NCBI GenBank assembly: GCA_026874595.1
Contig: CM049306.1
Location: forward strand, 44,270,019 to 44,334,018
Length of the DNA stretch: 64,000 nt
Direction: 5' to 3'
Source of the DNA: Sipunculus nudus
Lineage: Eukaryota; Annelida; Sipuncula; Golfingiida; Sipunculidae
Both the position numbers and the translations under genes were made by a program. This document shows, piece by piece, positions 26,334-38,378 of the stretch (its first letter is position 1; each line of letters opens with the position of its first letter). A model generated the notes under the pieces. The model saw nothing but the letters and a program-made list of their open reading frames with translations. It ran no database searches and was not told the DNA's origin.

Positions 26334-28573
26334 AAATAAAACATAAAAGAATATCTTAGATTCTGCGAAGAATCAATGCAGAATTTCAATATTCCCATAA
26401 CGTTAATACTTAAACAAGAGAAACAATTACCTAAGCAATGATATAATTTTTGGAATATGTTAAAATCATCAATTATTACAATGAACTCACTTTTTTATTC
26501 TGCCAAAATAACATAAATACAAAGGTACGACATTTACAAACATTTTACAAACAAAAGCACGATAAGTTCAAACATTACACACTATCATCGCTGATTAAAG
26601 TGGTAACACTACACTGAGACAGAGACAATATACAATATAACATAGATGTTCTTTTGCGTGTGCTTAGAAACACGAGTTATGTCTTGTGAAATACAACCAT
26701 TCTAAATAGCCCTCTAAAGAATATACATATATATGTATAAATAAATACATATACATACATTACAAACATGTTGTTAACTGTTACTTAACATAAACTGCAC
26801 TGTATTTGGTAATATCTTAGTTTCTGGAACTCTTAGCCTTAATAGAAATAACCCTTTTTAAGCAAACATTTTAAAGGGGTCCATTTATGGTCACGTTGTT
26901 TGATTTCATCATTTTTAATAGCTATATTTTTTTTTCGATTCGGAAAATATCTGTTGAAACTTTTGTGAAACCAGGCACTGAAGGTTCTTATTTATTACAT
27001 TTATTAATGTACAACTATCTCTTCAGAAGCAAAGTCAAGAAGTTAATCCTTTTACTATTGTTACAACCAAGGAAAACCTCATCTTCTTTCCAGGTAAAAC
27101 TCTTCTTCGAGGAGCCTATTCCTTTTAACATAAGTGTTATTTTCCAACCATAATAGTTCAGAAAATATACAATTGCAGAATGAATTAAATATAGTTTTTC
27201 CTTTGATTTGCAAAAAGGGCAGTATTTAGATTTAAGTTTACACCAAAATTTTACTCTATAATGAAAAATAAGGAACTTGAAATATCGTAATTTTGTCGAT
27301 TTTTTTTAAAGAAAACGTGTTTATGAAACCTATATATATTTTATTCTCAGATTAAAGCGCGAGGTTTGACTTCCATTTTACAATACGGCTGCAGGTTTTC
27401 CTTTTTTTATCCTGTAATAATTCTGTACAGACATCTTTTGAAATTTTCTTCATCTTAATCGATCTATCTAGTTTGTATTCATGTGATAATGTAATATCAT
27501 TATTATTATTCTGTCTTATTATTTCTTGCCAACACACTATGTATTGCAAAAGCCCTCATGATCCGGCCAAATAAATTCTTTCTTAATTAGAAATACACAT
27601 CAAATTTGATATATTTTTTTATACCTGCTTCATACATATTTATAGAATATGACTTGGCCAGCTACTTTAACGTGTGAATTAAACCTTTGTAACTGGGATA
27701 ATATATATATATGTATGGGCTTGGGGTTTAATATGTATATGTACACCATGAATGCAATACATCATTCCATATGGTCGAGGGTCTGTTCATGCATTATTGT
27801 TTTGCTATCCTCTGCGGATAAATTACAATAAAATGAATCCTCTCCCATTTCAGGTATTTATAGACTAATATTTTAAAAGCGTCAGCTTAATGCATTGTAA
27901 GCAACTTTTTAATCCTAACTATTTTCAGTGATATAAATTGTGTACTCAAATGAATCATATTGAGGCCCCCTTCATGACGGGAGCACTAAAAATTTTTTTC
28001 AGTCCCATACCTTTATTCCATATAAATTTATATAGTTTTTTACTTGTTTTATGACATTTTGGGGAAGGCTCCGGAGTACCGAGATTAAATAAATAAACTA
28101 TGATAATATAACACTTTTTTATAACTGTTATTTTATATTTTAACCAGATATAACTCTAAATTCCTCAAACTTACCTAATGCCTTACCAATGCTTTGCGTA
28201 TCTTTAACACACAAAGTCGTGTCGTCAGCAACTGAATTATTTTGAAATTACAGTCTTCGAATCCAATACCTTTTATTCATCAGAATTTCTTATTGCTATA
28301 GCTAATAATTCAACGCTTAAAGCAAATGGATAAGGAGAAAGAGGACATCCTTGACGTACTCCTCTAGTAATATTTAAAAATAGTAGAACTATACCAATAT
28401 TTATAATACAACTTTATAGTTTTATATAAAATTAGCTATATCTAATGATTTATAGAAGTAACCCCAATCCGAAAAAAATCAAAGGCCTTCTCATATCCCG
28501 TATGTTCCTGGTGGTTTCCTTTTTAAAAAGAATTTACACTACTTAGTAATTCTTGCTGTGATAATTAATTCTG

Positions 28574-29258
28574 TACGCTCTTTACACAGCGCGTTAACTA
28601 TAGGCCTACTTCCTATATGGTAAGCGCTGTTTGTTATGACCTCGTATCCTGAATTGCAACACCAGAGGGGAGCATTGTATTTTTGTCCAATCAGATGAGA
28701 CACAGCCAAGCGAGAAATACACGGAGCCAATCATGTTCATTTCGTTTTGAGTGACAACTAATCTCCCCGGTAACCGTATGAACAGGCCACAGGCTCTGAG
28801 AGAATTGCCGCAGACGTGGTTTGCTTAGGGCCTTGGGCACATAGGATGCCCGGTCGGTGAGCTGTAATTCAAACGAAACGTAACAACAAAGGCTGCGTGC
28901 ACACGTCGCTTGCTGGTTTCAGTTCTGCAGACAACAGATATATGTCTACGCTAACACAGTCATACTGTCAGAATCGAATCGGTCGATAATGCGAGAATGC
29001 AGAGGGAGCAATTAAAATTCGAACGTAAACTGTCTTCAAACGGTGCTTGAAGCGCAGCTATGGGCGGAGCCAGGATGCCTGTCGAGTGTTTGATTAATTG
29101 GCATCTGGTTGGCTGCTTGTCACACCATACGCACGTTTTGTTCAGCGGACGACGAACCGCCATCTGGTGTCTAAATATATCATAAACGGTCAAAGCTGGC
29201 AGCGTGAAAATCAGTTGTTTCTTTAGAAGCGTAAGATTTCCGCTGCCTCGGGAGCGTA
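28574..29258. mobile_element. Non-autonomous DNA transposon, copy A (685 bp)
   Basis: This segment and 49194-49887 are recognisably the same sequence over their whole length, while the flanks differ. That defines the ends of a mobile element. Ends are a short inverted repeat: tacgctc at 28574-28580 and gagcgta at 29252-29258. The flanks are ttaattctg (28565-28573) and ataattctg (29259-29267), 8 of 9 bases identical. An internal subterminal inverted pair of the type acagcgc...gcgctgt lies in the first 60 bp. No transposase is encoded; a minus-strand frame with the words KHSTG and AALQ is shared with copy B but lacks known domains. 9-bp duplications are typical of Mutator-like elements, but the superfamily is inference. 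Confidence 0.75.
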
Positions 29259-29598
29259 ATAATTCTGCAATGTAATTCGCTCATTATTTTCCATTTGGGT
29301 TTGGTATATTTGCAAAAACGAATAAATTTTATTTACATTATGCGTTGGTTCACTTGTATATATTTTTTTGAAAATAAGATTTTTCAGTCTAAAAGATTTC
29401 ATCTGGATCCAATATCAATGAGGCATCAATATTCAATTTATTTATATTTTATATTTAAATTTCGTTTTTCATGATTCAAAAAGTATTTAGTATTTTTTTC
29501 TCCTTCTTACTCTAAAATTGCACCTTTTGATTTATCTTCTCGATTTTATATAATTTTTACTCAATTTCTTTGATTTTTTGTCTCTTAATATTCTCGTT

Positions 29599-29641
<43 letters not shown>
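29599..29641. repeat. (TA)n microsatellite
   Basis: Alternating TA of about 42 bp inside the second LINE. Confidence 0.9.
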
Positions 29642-29643
<2 letters not shown>

Positions 29644-31081
29644 GTTCTATTATTTCTTTGTTCTTATTTGGAGATAATCATTTTTGTTTCATTGTTGTTT
29701 TTTAACTGTGAATGATTCAAGTTCTTATTATTACCATTTTAATCGTATCCTATAAAAACGAAGGGTTGGCATCCTTGTTTTCTTCCACTGTATTCGGTAT
29801 ACAATTATTTATTTCCCTAACCAGGACTTTATCATTTGAAATAAAACAAAATATTTCCAAAACCCTGGACCACGTATATTTTATTGCAATTTAAACCCAG
29901 ATCTACCACGAAATGATCATTTTTTGTAACCTGGCAAAATGCAACAGTGATTAACATATTTCAACAAACCTCTGGTATGAGAAAATAATCCAGCATATTG
30001 GCAGTATATCGCGGTCTTTGACGTGACCAAGTGTATTCCAGTTTTCTAGGATTCGTATGTCGCATAATATCTATAAGACCGTGTATATCTATTCATTCAG
30101 TTTTAAGTGACGTGATCTGATTTATCTCACAGGTTCATGTGTTTTATCCTTCGTTGGATCAATCACAACATTTCAGTCACCCCCAATAATACATATATTG
30201 TTTTCATTATTACTTCATTCGGTTCTGTTAAATAAATTATTGAAAAATAGTATAAATTTTATTCTGATCTCAATTGTGATGCACTAATCGATGAACTATG
30301 AGTTTCTTGTTACATTATAATATTATAACATTATGTTTTATAAAACAGTTGTCTTCTTTTTTCTGAATTTTCTAAACCCCCTCAAATTAAGCGTGAGTAT
30401 TTTGGTATTATTATAATTATTCATGAATTACTTATATTTGATAAAGTCACCTTTTCATATACATTACTGCAATGAAAGCTCATTAGATTTAATCAAATTA
30501 TTTGCAGTATATAGAAGAATACATTTTAAAATCTTAAATGTTTTTTCACTGTGCAAATCATGCATAAAAAATCTCAATTCCCATCCAGATTATGAACATT
30601 CTATCTGGATCTCTATTATAAACATCTGATAAATTCAATATAATTTTGATATCTTTTATAAAAGTAAAACGGAAAGAAAGTAACCCAAAGTGCCATATTG
30701 ACCGACAGGTTATCCTTATATCAAGACTGAGCATTCCACATAAGGAAACCTAAATTACCAATACATACAAACTGACATATATATCCATTTGTGACCAAAT
30801 TTTTTTAGAACATATGTATACAAATAACACTGAGCACAATCAACCAGAAAACTGGCATAATATGTTCCGGTATTGCCGGACAGGACATGGTACGAAGAGC
30901 TCAAAAACTTAATCATACTGAGCGATATTTGATGTAAACAGTAGCTCGCTTACCCACTTAACCATCTTTATTAACCAGCTCGTGTTGCGACTTCGTCCCG
31001 AAGGCAGTTACAGCGGAAAGTTAACACGACACCACGTCATGGCAAAGCAGGTGTCTTGATCTTTCACATGGACTAATGAGC

Positions 31082-32015
31082 TTAAATCCTACATGCCTGT
31101 CTGTTGCCTAGGGACTCGGGCCCTGTAGGATAATATTCTTTATAATATTTCGGCATAAGCGTCCATAAACTCTTCACTATTGATGCCCTTTCCATTTGCG
31201 GTTTTAGCCAATGTTTCAGCTTGTAAACCTTTTGCGTCAAGTCTCCTACAAACCTAATATCGGAGTTTTTAATTTTTTTTTTCTTTCCAGCAAACAGAAT
31301 ATCATCTTCGACATTTCTGTTGTAAATTCTAAAAATAATATGTCGAGGTAGTGCCCCCTTCTTTCCAATTCTATGTGCAATTTCTTTTCTCTCCATAACT
31401 TGTTGTTCAGATAAGTCACCCAGTACTTTTTTTCTGTGAGATGAACTTGGTCGCTATTTCTTTTAGTTTTCTCGTGCCTTAGAAGGGGATTCCTTCATTC
31501 CTATGAATCTCAAATTCCACTCACGTAGATATCGTTCTGCATGGGTAATTCATTGTCAATTTTATTCTGTAACTCCGTGATTATTTTGTCTTTGTCCCAC
31601 TTGCTCTCTCTTAATATTTGCACTTCTCTATTTAGTGACTCTGTCATGTTTGTTTGTTGGGTGATTTTGGATTCGTTCTCATAGGTAATTTGAACCGTAT
31701 GGTTAAACCCTGTTTCTGTCTCATCTACACGTTTTTTTTAATTGCCTATCTTCTTCTGTAGTGTTTGCAAGGTAGTCTTGAGCTCTGAAACAAATGTACT
31801 TATCTGACAAGACAGTTGATGATGTAGTCCTTGCACCCATGTTTTCATATTGCCCATTGCATTGTCCACGATGGCTTTAACGTCCATGGGGCCAGGCTCC
31901 CGTCACCCGATGCCTCACTACTTCCAGAGTTTTAATCTTATCTGGATTCCAGTTTATAGTCCATTCTATTCTCGCAGGGTTTGTCAGTTGTGCGAGTATT
32001 TGGTCGCGTGGGCAT
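31082..32015 (-). pseudogene. LINE ORF1 of the second element
   Basis: Likely ATG at 32015 (MPTRPNTRTTDKPCENRM), followed quickly by a stop. A coiled-coil-like middle lies at about 31880-31550 in mixed frames. The best-preserved part is 31396-31082, with IAHRIGKKGALPRHIIFRIYNR and then FVGDLTQKVYKLKHWLKPQM. This is the conserved C-terminal region of L1-type ORF1 proteins (AHRxG, pRxIIxR, DLxxxvxxxR/K). The protein would bind the element RNA. Stops and frameshifts in the upstream half make it non-functional. Confidence 0.7.
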
Positions 32016-32380
32016 GATTATCACACCAAATTAACTCGCTATAATAGCTTTCAGTATTATCACACAGTGGTGTTGACTGACGAGCTTTCGTTACATGCAC
32101 TTCCGCTCTATTCGGCCATGACACCAGGAACTCATTATTTATTAGTTTGGAATCCATGATTTCTTATCTTCAGTTTCTTATTTCTCTCATAACAGATTCA
32201 GAAATAATGACCCGAGATAGATCTCTGTGTATACATTATTGCAAATAAAAGTGTAAAGTTACCGTAATGAAAATTGACTGACATTTGCATTTTTTAAATT
32301 ATTTTCATGCTATATTGTTTTCTAGCCTCTATTAATTTTAATTATATTCAAAGTCGGATGGATGGCTGATGGGTATTATT

Positions 32381-33254
32381 AGCTCAGCTGACTGAAAGTC
32401 AGCTGAGCTATAGCGATCACCCTTTGTCCGTCGTCTGTCCGGCCGTCTGGCCGTCCGTTAACAGGGCACAAATCGTAACCGCTGGACCTGGAATCTTCTC
32501 ACTTGACATCCAGGGAGGTCCATGAAAAGTCTCTGTGGATACGTGAAATTAGGTCTCTGTTACCCATATCCTCCGAGCTATGGTGCTCATAAGTACCCCT
32601 AAGAATAATAAAAATGTGATACAAAAGCTGCAGTATCCGAATAACTAATGTACTGATGGCCATGATTTTTTGCATGCACATTGATCATAGAGTGTTTCAT
32701 CAGTTCCTGCAGACTGGTGGCGGGTCCTATATTTTTTTTTAATATGTAGGCATTTTTTTCTTTTTTTGAAACCTTCAAACAAAGCCTCATCTTGTAACAG
32801 GGCACAAATCGTAACCACTTGACCTAGAATCTTCATACTTGACATCTAGGGAGGTCCATGAAAAGTCTTCATGGAAATCTGAAATTAGGTCTCTGTTACC
32901 CATATCCTCTGAGCTATAGGGCTCGTAAATACCCCAAGAATTACTAAAAATTTGATACAAACAAAAGCTCCAGTATCTGAATAACTTATGCCTTGATAGC
33001 CATGATTCTTGGGATATATATTGTTCATTGAGCATTTCATCAGTTCTTGCAGACTGGTGGCACTAATTTTTACGCATTTTTCTTTCTATTTATGGGACCT
33101 TCAAATGAAGTTGTCATCTGTCCAAAAGCCCACTGAAACCCATTTCTAAGGAATCTTCACAAAATTCATGATCTATTTGCACTCTGGCAGTCATTTTTCT
33201 CATTGTTCAACATTCCTTGAATTCAGCTGAGCGTCATGGCCCATGGGCCACTAG
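32381..33254. mobile_element. Helitron-like non-autonomous element with a 336-bp internal duplication
   Basis: The 5' side opens with a perfect 13-bp inverted repeat (agctcagctgact, 3-nt loop, inverse) at 32381-32409. The 3' side carries cagctgagc again and ends in the perfect palindrome tggcccatgggcca (33237-33250), followed by CTAG and T. A GC-rich hairpin directly before CTRR and T is the standard Helitron 3' terminus. A CpG-rich run of cgtc/gtccg words follows the start. Two copies of a ~260-bp segment beginning acagggcacaaatcg lie at 32461 and 32797. No Rep/helicase gene is present. Helentron-associated elements (HINEs) of bivalves have this kind of repeated core, so this is my best class call. 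Confidence 0.6.
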
Positions 33255-33282
33255 TTAAATCTAAGTTCTTAAAATTTTGTTT

Positions 33283-33286
<4 letters not shown>

Positions 33287-33315
<29 letters not shown>
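33287..33315. repeat. (TA)n microsatellite
   Basis: Short alternating TA tract next to the Helitron-like element. Confidence 0.9.
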
Positions 33316-33318
<3 letters not shown>

Positions 33319-33658
33319 TTAGAAATATTTATTTTTTATTTTATCTATTTTCACCATGTATCCCTTAAAGTTAATTACAGGTATTTGGGTGATGGTATGG
33401 GGAAATTTTGGGTTTTTAATGTGCAATGTAAAGAGGACATTTTGAGGTACCTGTAACATAAAGTATGAGGATTTTCTGTTGGGGGTATATTAACATGTGG
33501 CCGGCTTTCATAATTATATTTCCTCAAAATTAGGATATTAACTGGAAAGTAGATATGCATTTTCACCATTCACATATTTATTACAAGTAAACGATTGGCA
33601 AACAGCAAAAGTGCTATATCAATGCCTCTCGCTGTCAACATTCTGCTTGAATTCTTTC

Positions 33659-33817
33659 AACAATTATTTTACCACTAGAATAACTGTGAAAGATGATGAT
33701 ATTTTGCAAGTTATAAACAAAGATATGCATTTTCACCAATGACATCAACATTCTATGTTTATTACTTGCAAAATATCATCATCTTTCAAAAGTAATTCTC
33801 GTGATAAAATAATTGTT
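33659..33817. repeat. Long hairpin (foldback) of ~160 bp
   Basis: The arm at 33659-33721 is the near-perfect inverse of 33753-33817. The best block is 24 bp without a mismatch (33688-33711 against 33764-33787). The loop is about 31 bp and contains gatatgcattttcacca, which also occurs at about 33549-33565 just outside. It could be a foldback MITE or a transcribed hairpin. Confidence 0.8.
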
Positions 33818-34139
33818 AAAATGTTAAAGTCCTATATCAAACTTTATACCGATTTTTTCTTAGGCTAACGGGAAGGCCGTGCACATGCCTCAGAGCGAAT
33901 GCAATTTCGGGGTTCCTCGGTGTTATGACCCAGCAGAGGTTTCTTGGTTGAAGTCTTGGCTGGGCTGTGTCAAATATTTTTCCAGTATTTGTATGTTGAT
34001 TTGGCCTTATTATATGTGAGGCTTGAGTCTGTACATGAACCTTGTAGTATAAGACAGAGAGTAAGTTGCAATCTTCAAATTGTCTGTACAAAATATGCTG
34101 TGAAAATGTAATGCCGCTGTACACGAGTGACTCGAAAAA

Positions 34140-35082
34140 AGATTCATCCATTTCTGGCCTGCTGAAATAGACACCAGCAACTAAACACCAAACTGTGTAT
34201 TACTTTTTTTTCCTTCTGACCCAAATATCAATAAGCTTCCCCCTTAGGCCAGGGGTGATACATATTATGTTTGAAACCTATCCATCATATGTTAGGGGAG
34301 TTATTATGCAGAAACGAATTTGATTGTCATCAAATTCTTTGCCAGTTATTGCATTAACATCATTTGAGAATTATCGCCTCTGTCAAGGTCATCCATCTTC
34401 GAACTTGACCTAGCCCTTCATAACAAACATTACTGGGGCAAGTTCAGTGAGCGTTAGTCAAATTGTTTGCGAGCTATTTGGTAAACATCATTTTAGCATT
34501 ATCACCACACTGACCTTTAAAATCCATCAAGGTCACCCATCTTCAAAAATAATGTAGCCCATCAAAAGGTCCATCACTGCCGTGAGTCTGGGGACCTTAT
34601 ATGAAATAATTTTTACGGGTTATTGTGTTAACAATGTGTGTCCTTCTGCATGCATATTTCCTAAGAGAGCGAAACCTTACTAGGTGTTCAGTAATGGTTT
34701 TTACCGCATAACTTACAGAAAAGTGGCTGACTATGACCATATATCATGCCTCGTTGCTGTTGACATGAGGACCTGTCCTACTGTTAAGGTGGAACAAACA
34801 ATTATGGTTACAATTATGAATTCTGCCATGCTGAAAGAGGGACCTAAAATTTAACACCAAACTGTGAATAACTTTTCTGACCTTTGACCTCCGGACCCCA
34901 AAATCGAGAGGGATCTTCCATAATTGATAGTTAATACATATTTCAGGTTTGAACTCAATCCGTCAATCCTAACTGGAGTTATCATCCGGAAAAGAATTTG
35001 TGGATGGATGGACGGACGGACGGACAGACAGACGGACAGGTCGATTAATATAGGGCACCCGCTTTTCAAGCGGGGCCCTAAT
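34140..35082. mobile_element. Second Helitron-like repeat
   Basis: The right end holds an extended hairpin, cccgctt (35058-35064), ttc, aagcggg (35068-35074), with agggc/gccct pairing outside it, then CTAA and T. This matches a Helitron 3' end (hairpin, CTRR, T). A (gacg/gaca)n block lies at 35005-35040, much like the cgtc-rich block of the element at 32381. Two internal segments around 34178 and 34850 share accaaactgtg and 'ctgacc' words, indicating an internal duplication. The left boundary is uncertain. No protein is encoded. Confidence 0.5.
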
Positions 35083-37964
35083 TAACAGAAAGACTCGTTA
35101 TAAAAATACTTGGATGCTATTTTATAATATGGACTCAATCACAAAGCTGTTCATTACTATCCCAACTTATGAATGTAAAAGTAGTAAAATGTGGATAATT
35201 TAATAAAAAATGTATTTCTAGGGAATAAAAAGAATTGTGTAAAATGAAAATAAATTACGAATAAATGGGAAAAGAAATAGATAAAATTAGAGATGTTTCA
35301 GCTCAACCGGGGGGCGCTTTCCATTCAATTTCAATATGTTCGGACATTGACTGGCAGTTCTTTCCGAACTATAGCGCTCTCTGTTCAGTTATAGAAGATA
35401 TTTTTTAAAGTCTCTTTTAAATTTCTTCTGTTAAAACCATCACGCGTGTTTGCCAATTATTAATAAAGGACCCCTGCACCATTATAATGCAGCAACTTAA
35501 AAAAACTGAGGTGTATGGGAATGAAACCTGGAAAAAGAATATGATATTGTCAGATATACCTTTCGGGTGGTGAAGTAAGAACCAAGTTTAATTCAGTGGA
35601 CATTTTTTAGATAACCATACTGTCTGTCACGTGACATTTTTTAAGGTTTAACAAATGACTTAAAACATAAGAAACAAAGACAAAATGTAAACATCAGACA
35701 CCTGCGTCATGCTAACAAAAAAAAATCATCTTTGCTAATAATAGTCTTATGCAAATGCCACAATGGGACTTACTTTTATGGAAATTATTCAGCTATTCAT
35801 GAATATATATGCGTAAAATAGGCATAATTGTGCGTGTTTTTATATTAATAACACACACACACACATATATATGAGAATATTATATGTCGGTCGTTTTTGT
35901 TTGCATTTTTAGATGCACAAAACAAAACTAACACAGCTGTTGCAAAGGTAGTACTTTTTGTAAATGAATTATGGTTTAAACGTCTGCACGTCCCCTTACA
36001 TCCGCCGGCACACGAGAGGTAAACAAATTATGAATACCCCTCAGTATGTCTTCTCCTTCTGACGTCAGTGGAAGTCTTACGCAAAGTTTATTTTCCTTGA
36101 ATCCACCTGAGCTTCGACAAAACTCCATTGGTTGCTCACTGGTGGTAGCTAGTTTCTATAGATGAATATACGAATGATTGTGCAATATTTTTAAAGGTTT
36201 ATCTAAGCCCATGTTCACACAAACATCACGCGACAAGATAACGTGCAGGAGACGAGCTACTTTACTTGAGGAGTACACACTTGTTGGATTTGTTATATTG
36301 TTGACCAAAGTCATGCGTTTGTTTAATTCGGTGTAACATCCTTGTGAAAAGAGTAATTATAAACAATGGCATTCACTATAATGTTTGAGAGCGAACCTTG
36401 AAAATATTAAGTTGGAAATGCGGTTATATAATTGTCACATGATAGCAATTTGTCCAGTATCATCAAATATTTTTATAAACGCATGGTAAGGTCCATTAAC
36501 ACTGATGGATTTTATCTTAGTAATCCATTATTCATAAATTGGTCCATATATTTGAGTGCTTCAATAAAATTAATTGGTGCTTAATTAATCTGCCGGAGCA
36601 TTTGATGCATTTCTGCATTCCCTTTCTAATTTGACCTTAACGAAAGCTGTTCAGCTATTCAATTTTATTCTAACAGCGGTGCTTATTCTTGAACAGAAAC
36701 CTCATGCAGGTGATTAATCGTCTTTCTGTCTGTACAAGAGTCACGCTTACAACAGTTACATATGTAACAACAAAGTATCAGTTATTCTGCATATTAAAGA
36801 TATATAAAGATTAACTAGATGACAACCTCAAAAATAAGTCACTTCATCTTTCACATCAAGTATTAGGGTGTACAGTTCATTTTAAAACATTAAACATATG
36901 CTTCAATGAAATTCAAATAAAGATCTTCTAATAACATACCTGTAGGAGAGTTTATCAAATCGAAATGGCACCACATTTGACGATCACCTTCGCGCATGCG
37001 CGTCCCATGCCATGCGCATCATTATATATGGTAACCAATACCGTGTTGAAATCACCTTGGCTTTGTGTTCACTTTGAAGTTCACCGAGATTGAAATGGTT
37101 TCTTTACACAGAAGGAACCCTTAGGACGTTTGTTTCAACAAATAAACCAAACAGTATCTTTACTATTTTTAAAGCAGTGAAACAGTCAAAGTTTTCCAAA
37201 GGCTATTGACGCAAGCCATATGTTGATGTAATATAACAACTGGGAGAAACTTGAGAATTTACATGGAACCAATGACCTGGGGACAAGAGGGTCCTATATT
37301 GATATATAAAGCGGAGGAATTAAAAATCAGTGGCACTTGTCAAATATTCATAAATAATCAAACCGTCATGTGACGCCTAATCAAGTTGAACAATTGGCAT
37401 GAAATATATAAAAAATATTAGTAAGAGATTGATTAAAGTGCAATCCTGAAAATGTGGTCCTGAAATACGTCATCCAATTAATACATATTGAAAGAAAGAA
37501 TAGTAAATATCTTTATATGATAAGAATACACAATCAGCAGTTAGTAAAACAGCAAACCAGTTACTGCATTAAAAGTTACACTCCACACCTATTCACAGCA
37601 TTCCACACTTATTCTTCTTCAAGCTAGTTATCAAGAGATCGATCAGTCCTTCTTATTTATATCATGGAACTTTAACTAACAGAACAATATTTATTATTTT
37701 GCTTTTACATTTATTATGAATTTAACAAATGATCCCCTTGATGCTGACATCTGACCAGTCACATGACACTATACACAGAAGCTCCGCATTAAAAAATCAT
37801 TTACTCAGGACAGCATGCATAAGCACGAAAATGACCTTTAGTAACTACACACTCCTACACATAACCTGGGGATCCCCCTCTGTCGGCTCACGAGAAGTAT
37901 AAACCAATTTTTCTCGTCTGATTTGGCGGAAAATAGATAAGCAATGCAGGGCTCAATTCCAGTC
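35083..37964. other. Gene-free AT-rich stretch
   Basis: No supportable gene. Short (CA)n/(TA)n tract near 35851-35870. A GC palindrome cgcgcatgcgcg at 36991-37002 stands out and fits the NRF1 binding consensus core GCGCATGCGC, so a CpG-type promoter nearby is conceivable but unproven. Confidence 0.35.
36991..37002. promoter_or_regulatory. NRF1-like palindrome
   Basis: cgcgcatgcgcg contains GCGCATGCGC, the core of the nuclear respiratory factor 1 site, in an AT-rich setting. There is no gene start that I can attach to it. Confidence 0.3.
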
Positions 37965-38378
37965 TTTGACTAGAGTCCACATTTTAGGGACCCAGGGTCG
38001 TACTTGAACTCGAGGTTCCTGGACCAGGGCTTGTACTCGGACTCGGAGGTAAGGACTCGTTTATACAACTAAGAAAATGTTACAAAAAGCACTTTTTTAT
38101 TTTTAGGAATACCTTTGTATCAGGAGCTTTACATCATTCGAGTAATAAGTATGTCTGAACAAACATAACATTGCATATGGTAATATCAAATTACCATTTC
38201 AAATCTCTGTTATGAATCTCTGAAAAAGCAGTTTTGTATAGGGCTAGGACTTGGATTCCAAATGACTGGGAGTCGGAGAAAGTAGACTTGGACTCGAACA
38301 TCAGACTGGGAATTGAGTAGCCTGCATAGACTGGGACTTGAACTTTGACTTGGACGCTGTGGACTCACCTACGTCACT
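37965..38378. repeat. Dispersed repeat of 'actcggactcg' type, copy 2
   Basis: Two GC-richer blocks (about 37970-38065 and 38240-38378) contain the same words as 342-517: ggactcggaggt, acttggactcgaac, gacttggacgctg. It ends acctacgtcact at 38367-38378, comparable with the tctacatcactg end of copy 1. The blocks are separated by about 170 bp of AT-rich sequence absent from copy 1, so this may be a longer version of the element or one carrying an insertion. Confidence 0.5.

Larger units (their letters stand above)
26900..30740 (-). pseudogene. LINE ORF2 of the second element, split by a MITE
   Basis: Endonuclease remnants on the minus strand: GGD-stop-NVVIDPTKDKTHEP (GDFN position, ~30185), LEYTWSRQRPRY and MLDYFLIP (~30040-29970), then NDHF (~29915). 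Reverse transcriptase: YEKAFD (~28495-28478), GVRQGCPLSPYPF (~28365-28330) and VADDTTLC (~28232-28210), where the usual aromatic residue before ADD is Val. zf-RVT-like CPFC...LIHS lies near 27220-27180. Between endonuclease and polymerase lies the transposon at 28574-29258. Many stops are present in every frame. Confidence 0.75.
26492..32127 (-). mobile_element. Second LINE (L1/Tx1-like), near full length, with a nested DNA transposon
   Basis: On the minus strand the order is 5' UTR (around 32127-32016), ORF1 (32015-31082), ORF2 endonuclease (~30740-29900), ORF2 reverse transcriptase (~28573-27900), zf-RVT region (~27220) and a 3' end with an A run (tttttt on the plus strand at 26491). The start, cctggtgtcatggccga, resembles the start of the first LINE (ctaccggttgacatggcgg), which supports a full-length 5' end. 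A possible but weak duplication gaactca occurs at 26483-26489 and 32128-32134. A 685-bp DNA transposon (28574-29258) interrupts ORF2. It is clearly a different subfamily from the first LINE and more decayed. Confidence 0.75.

Noticed and set aside
28960-29193. Minus-strand frame shared by transposon copies A and B as a gene
   Set aside because: Similarity is explained by the shared DNA; the two frames diverge at both ends and show no domain.
26483-32134. gaactca as the target duplication of the second LINE
   Set aside because: Only 7 bp, adjacent to low-complexity sequence; kept as a weak hint, not called as a feature.
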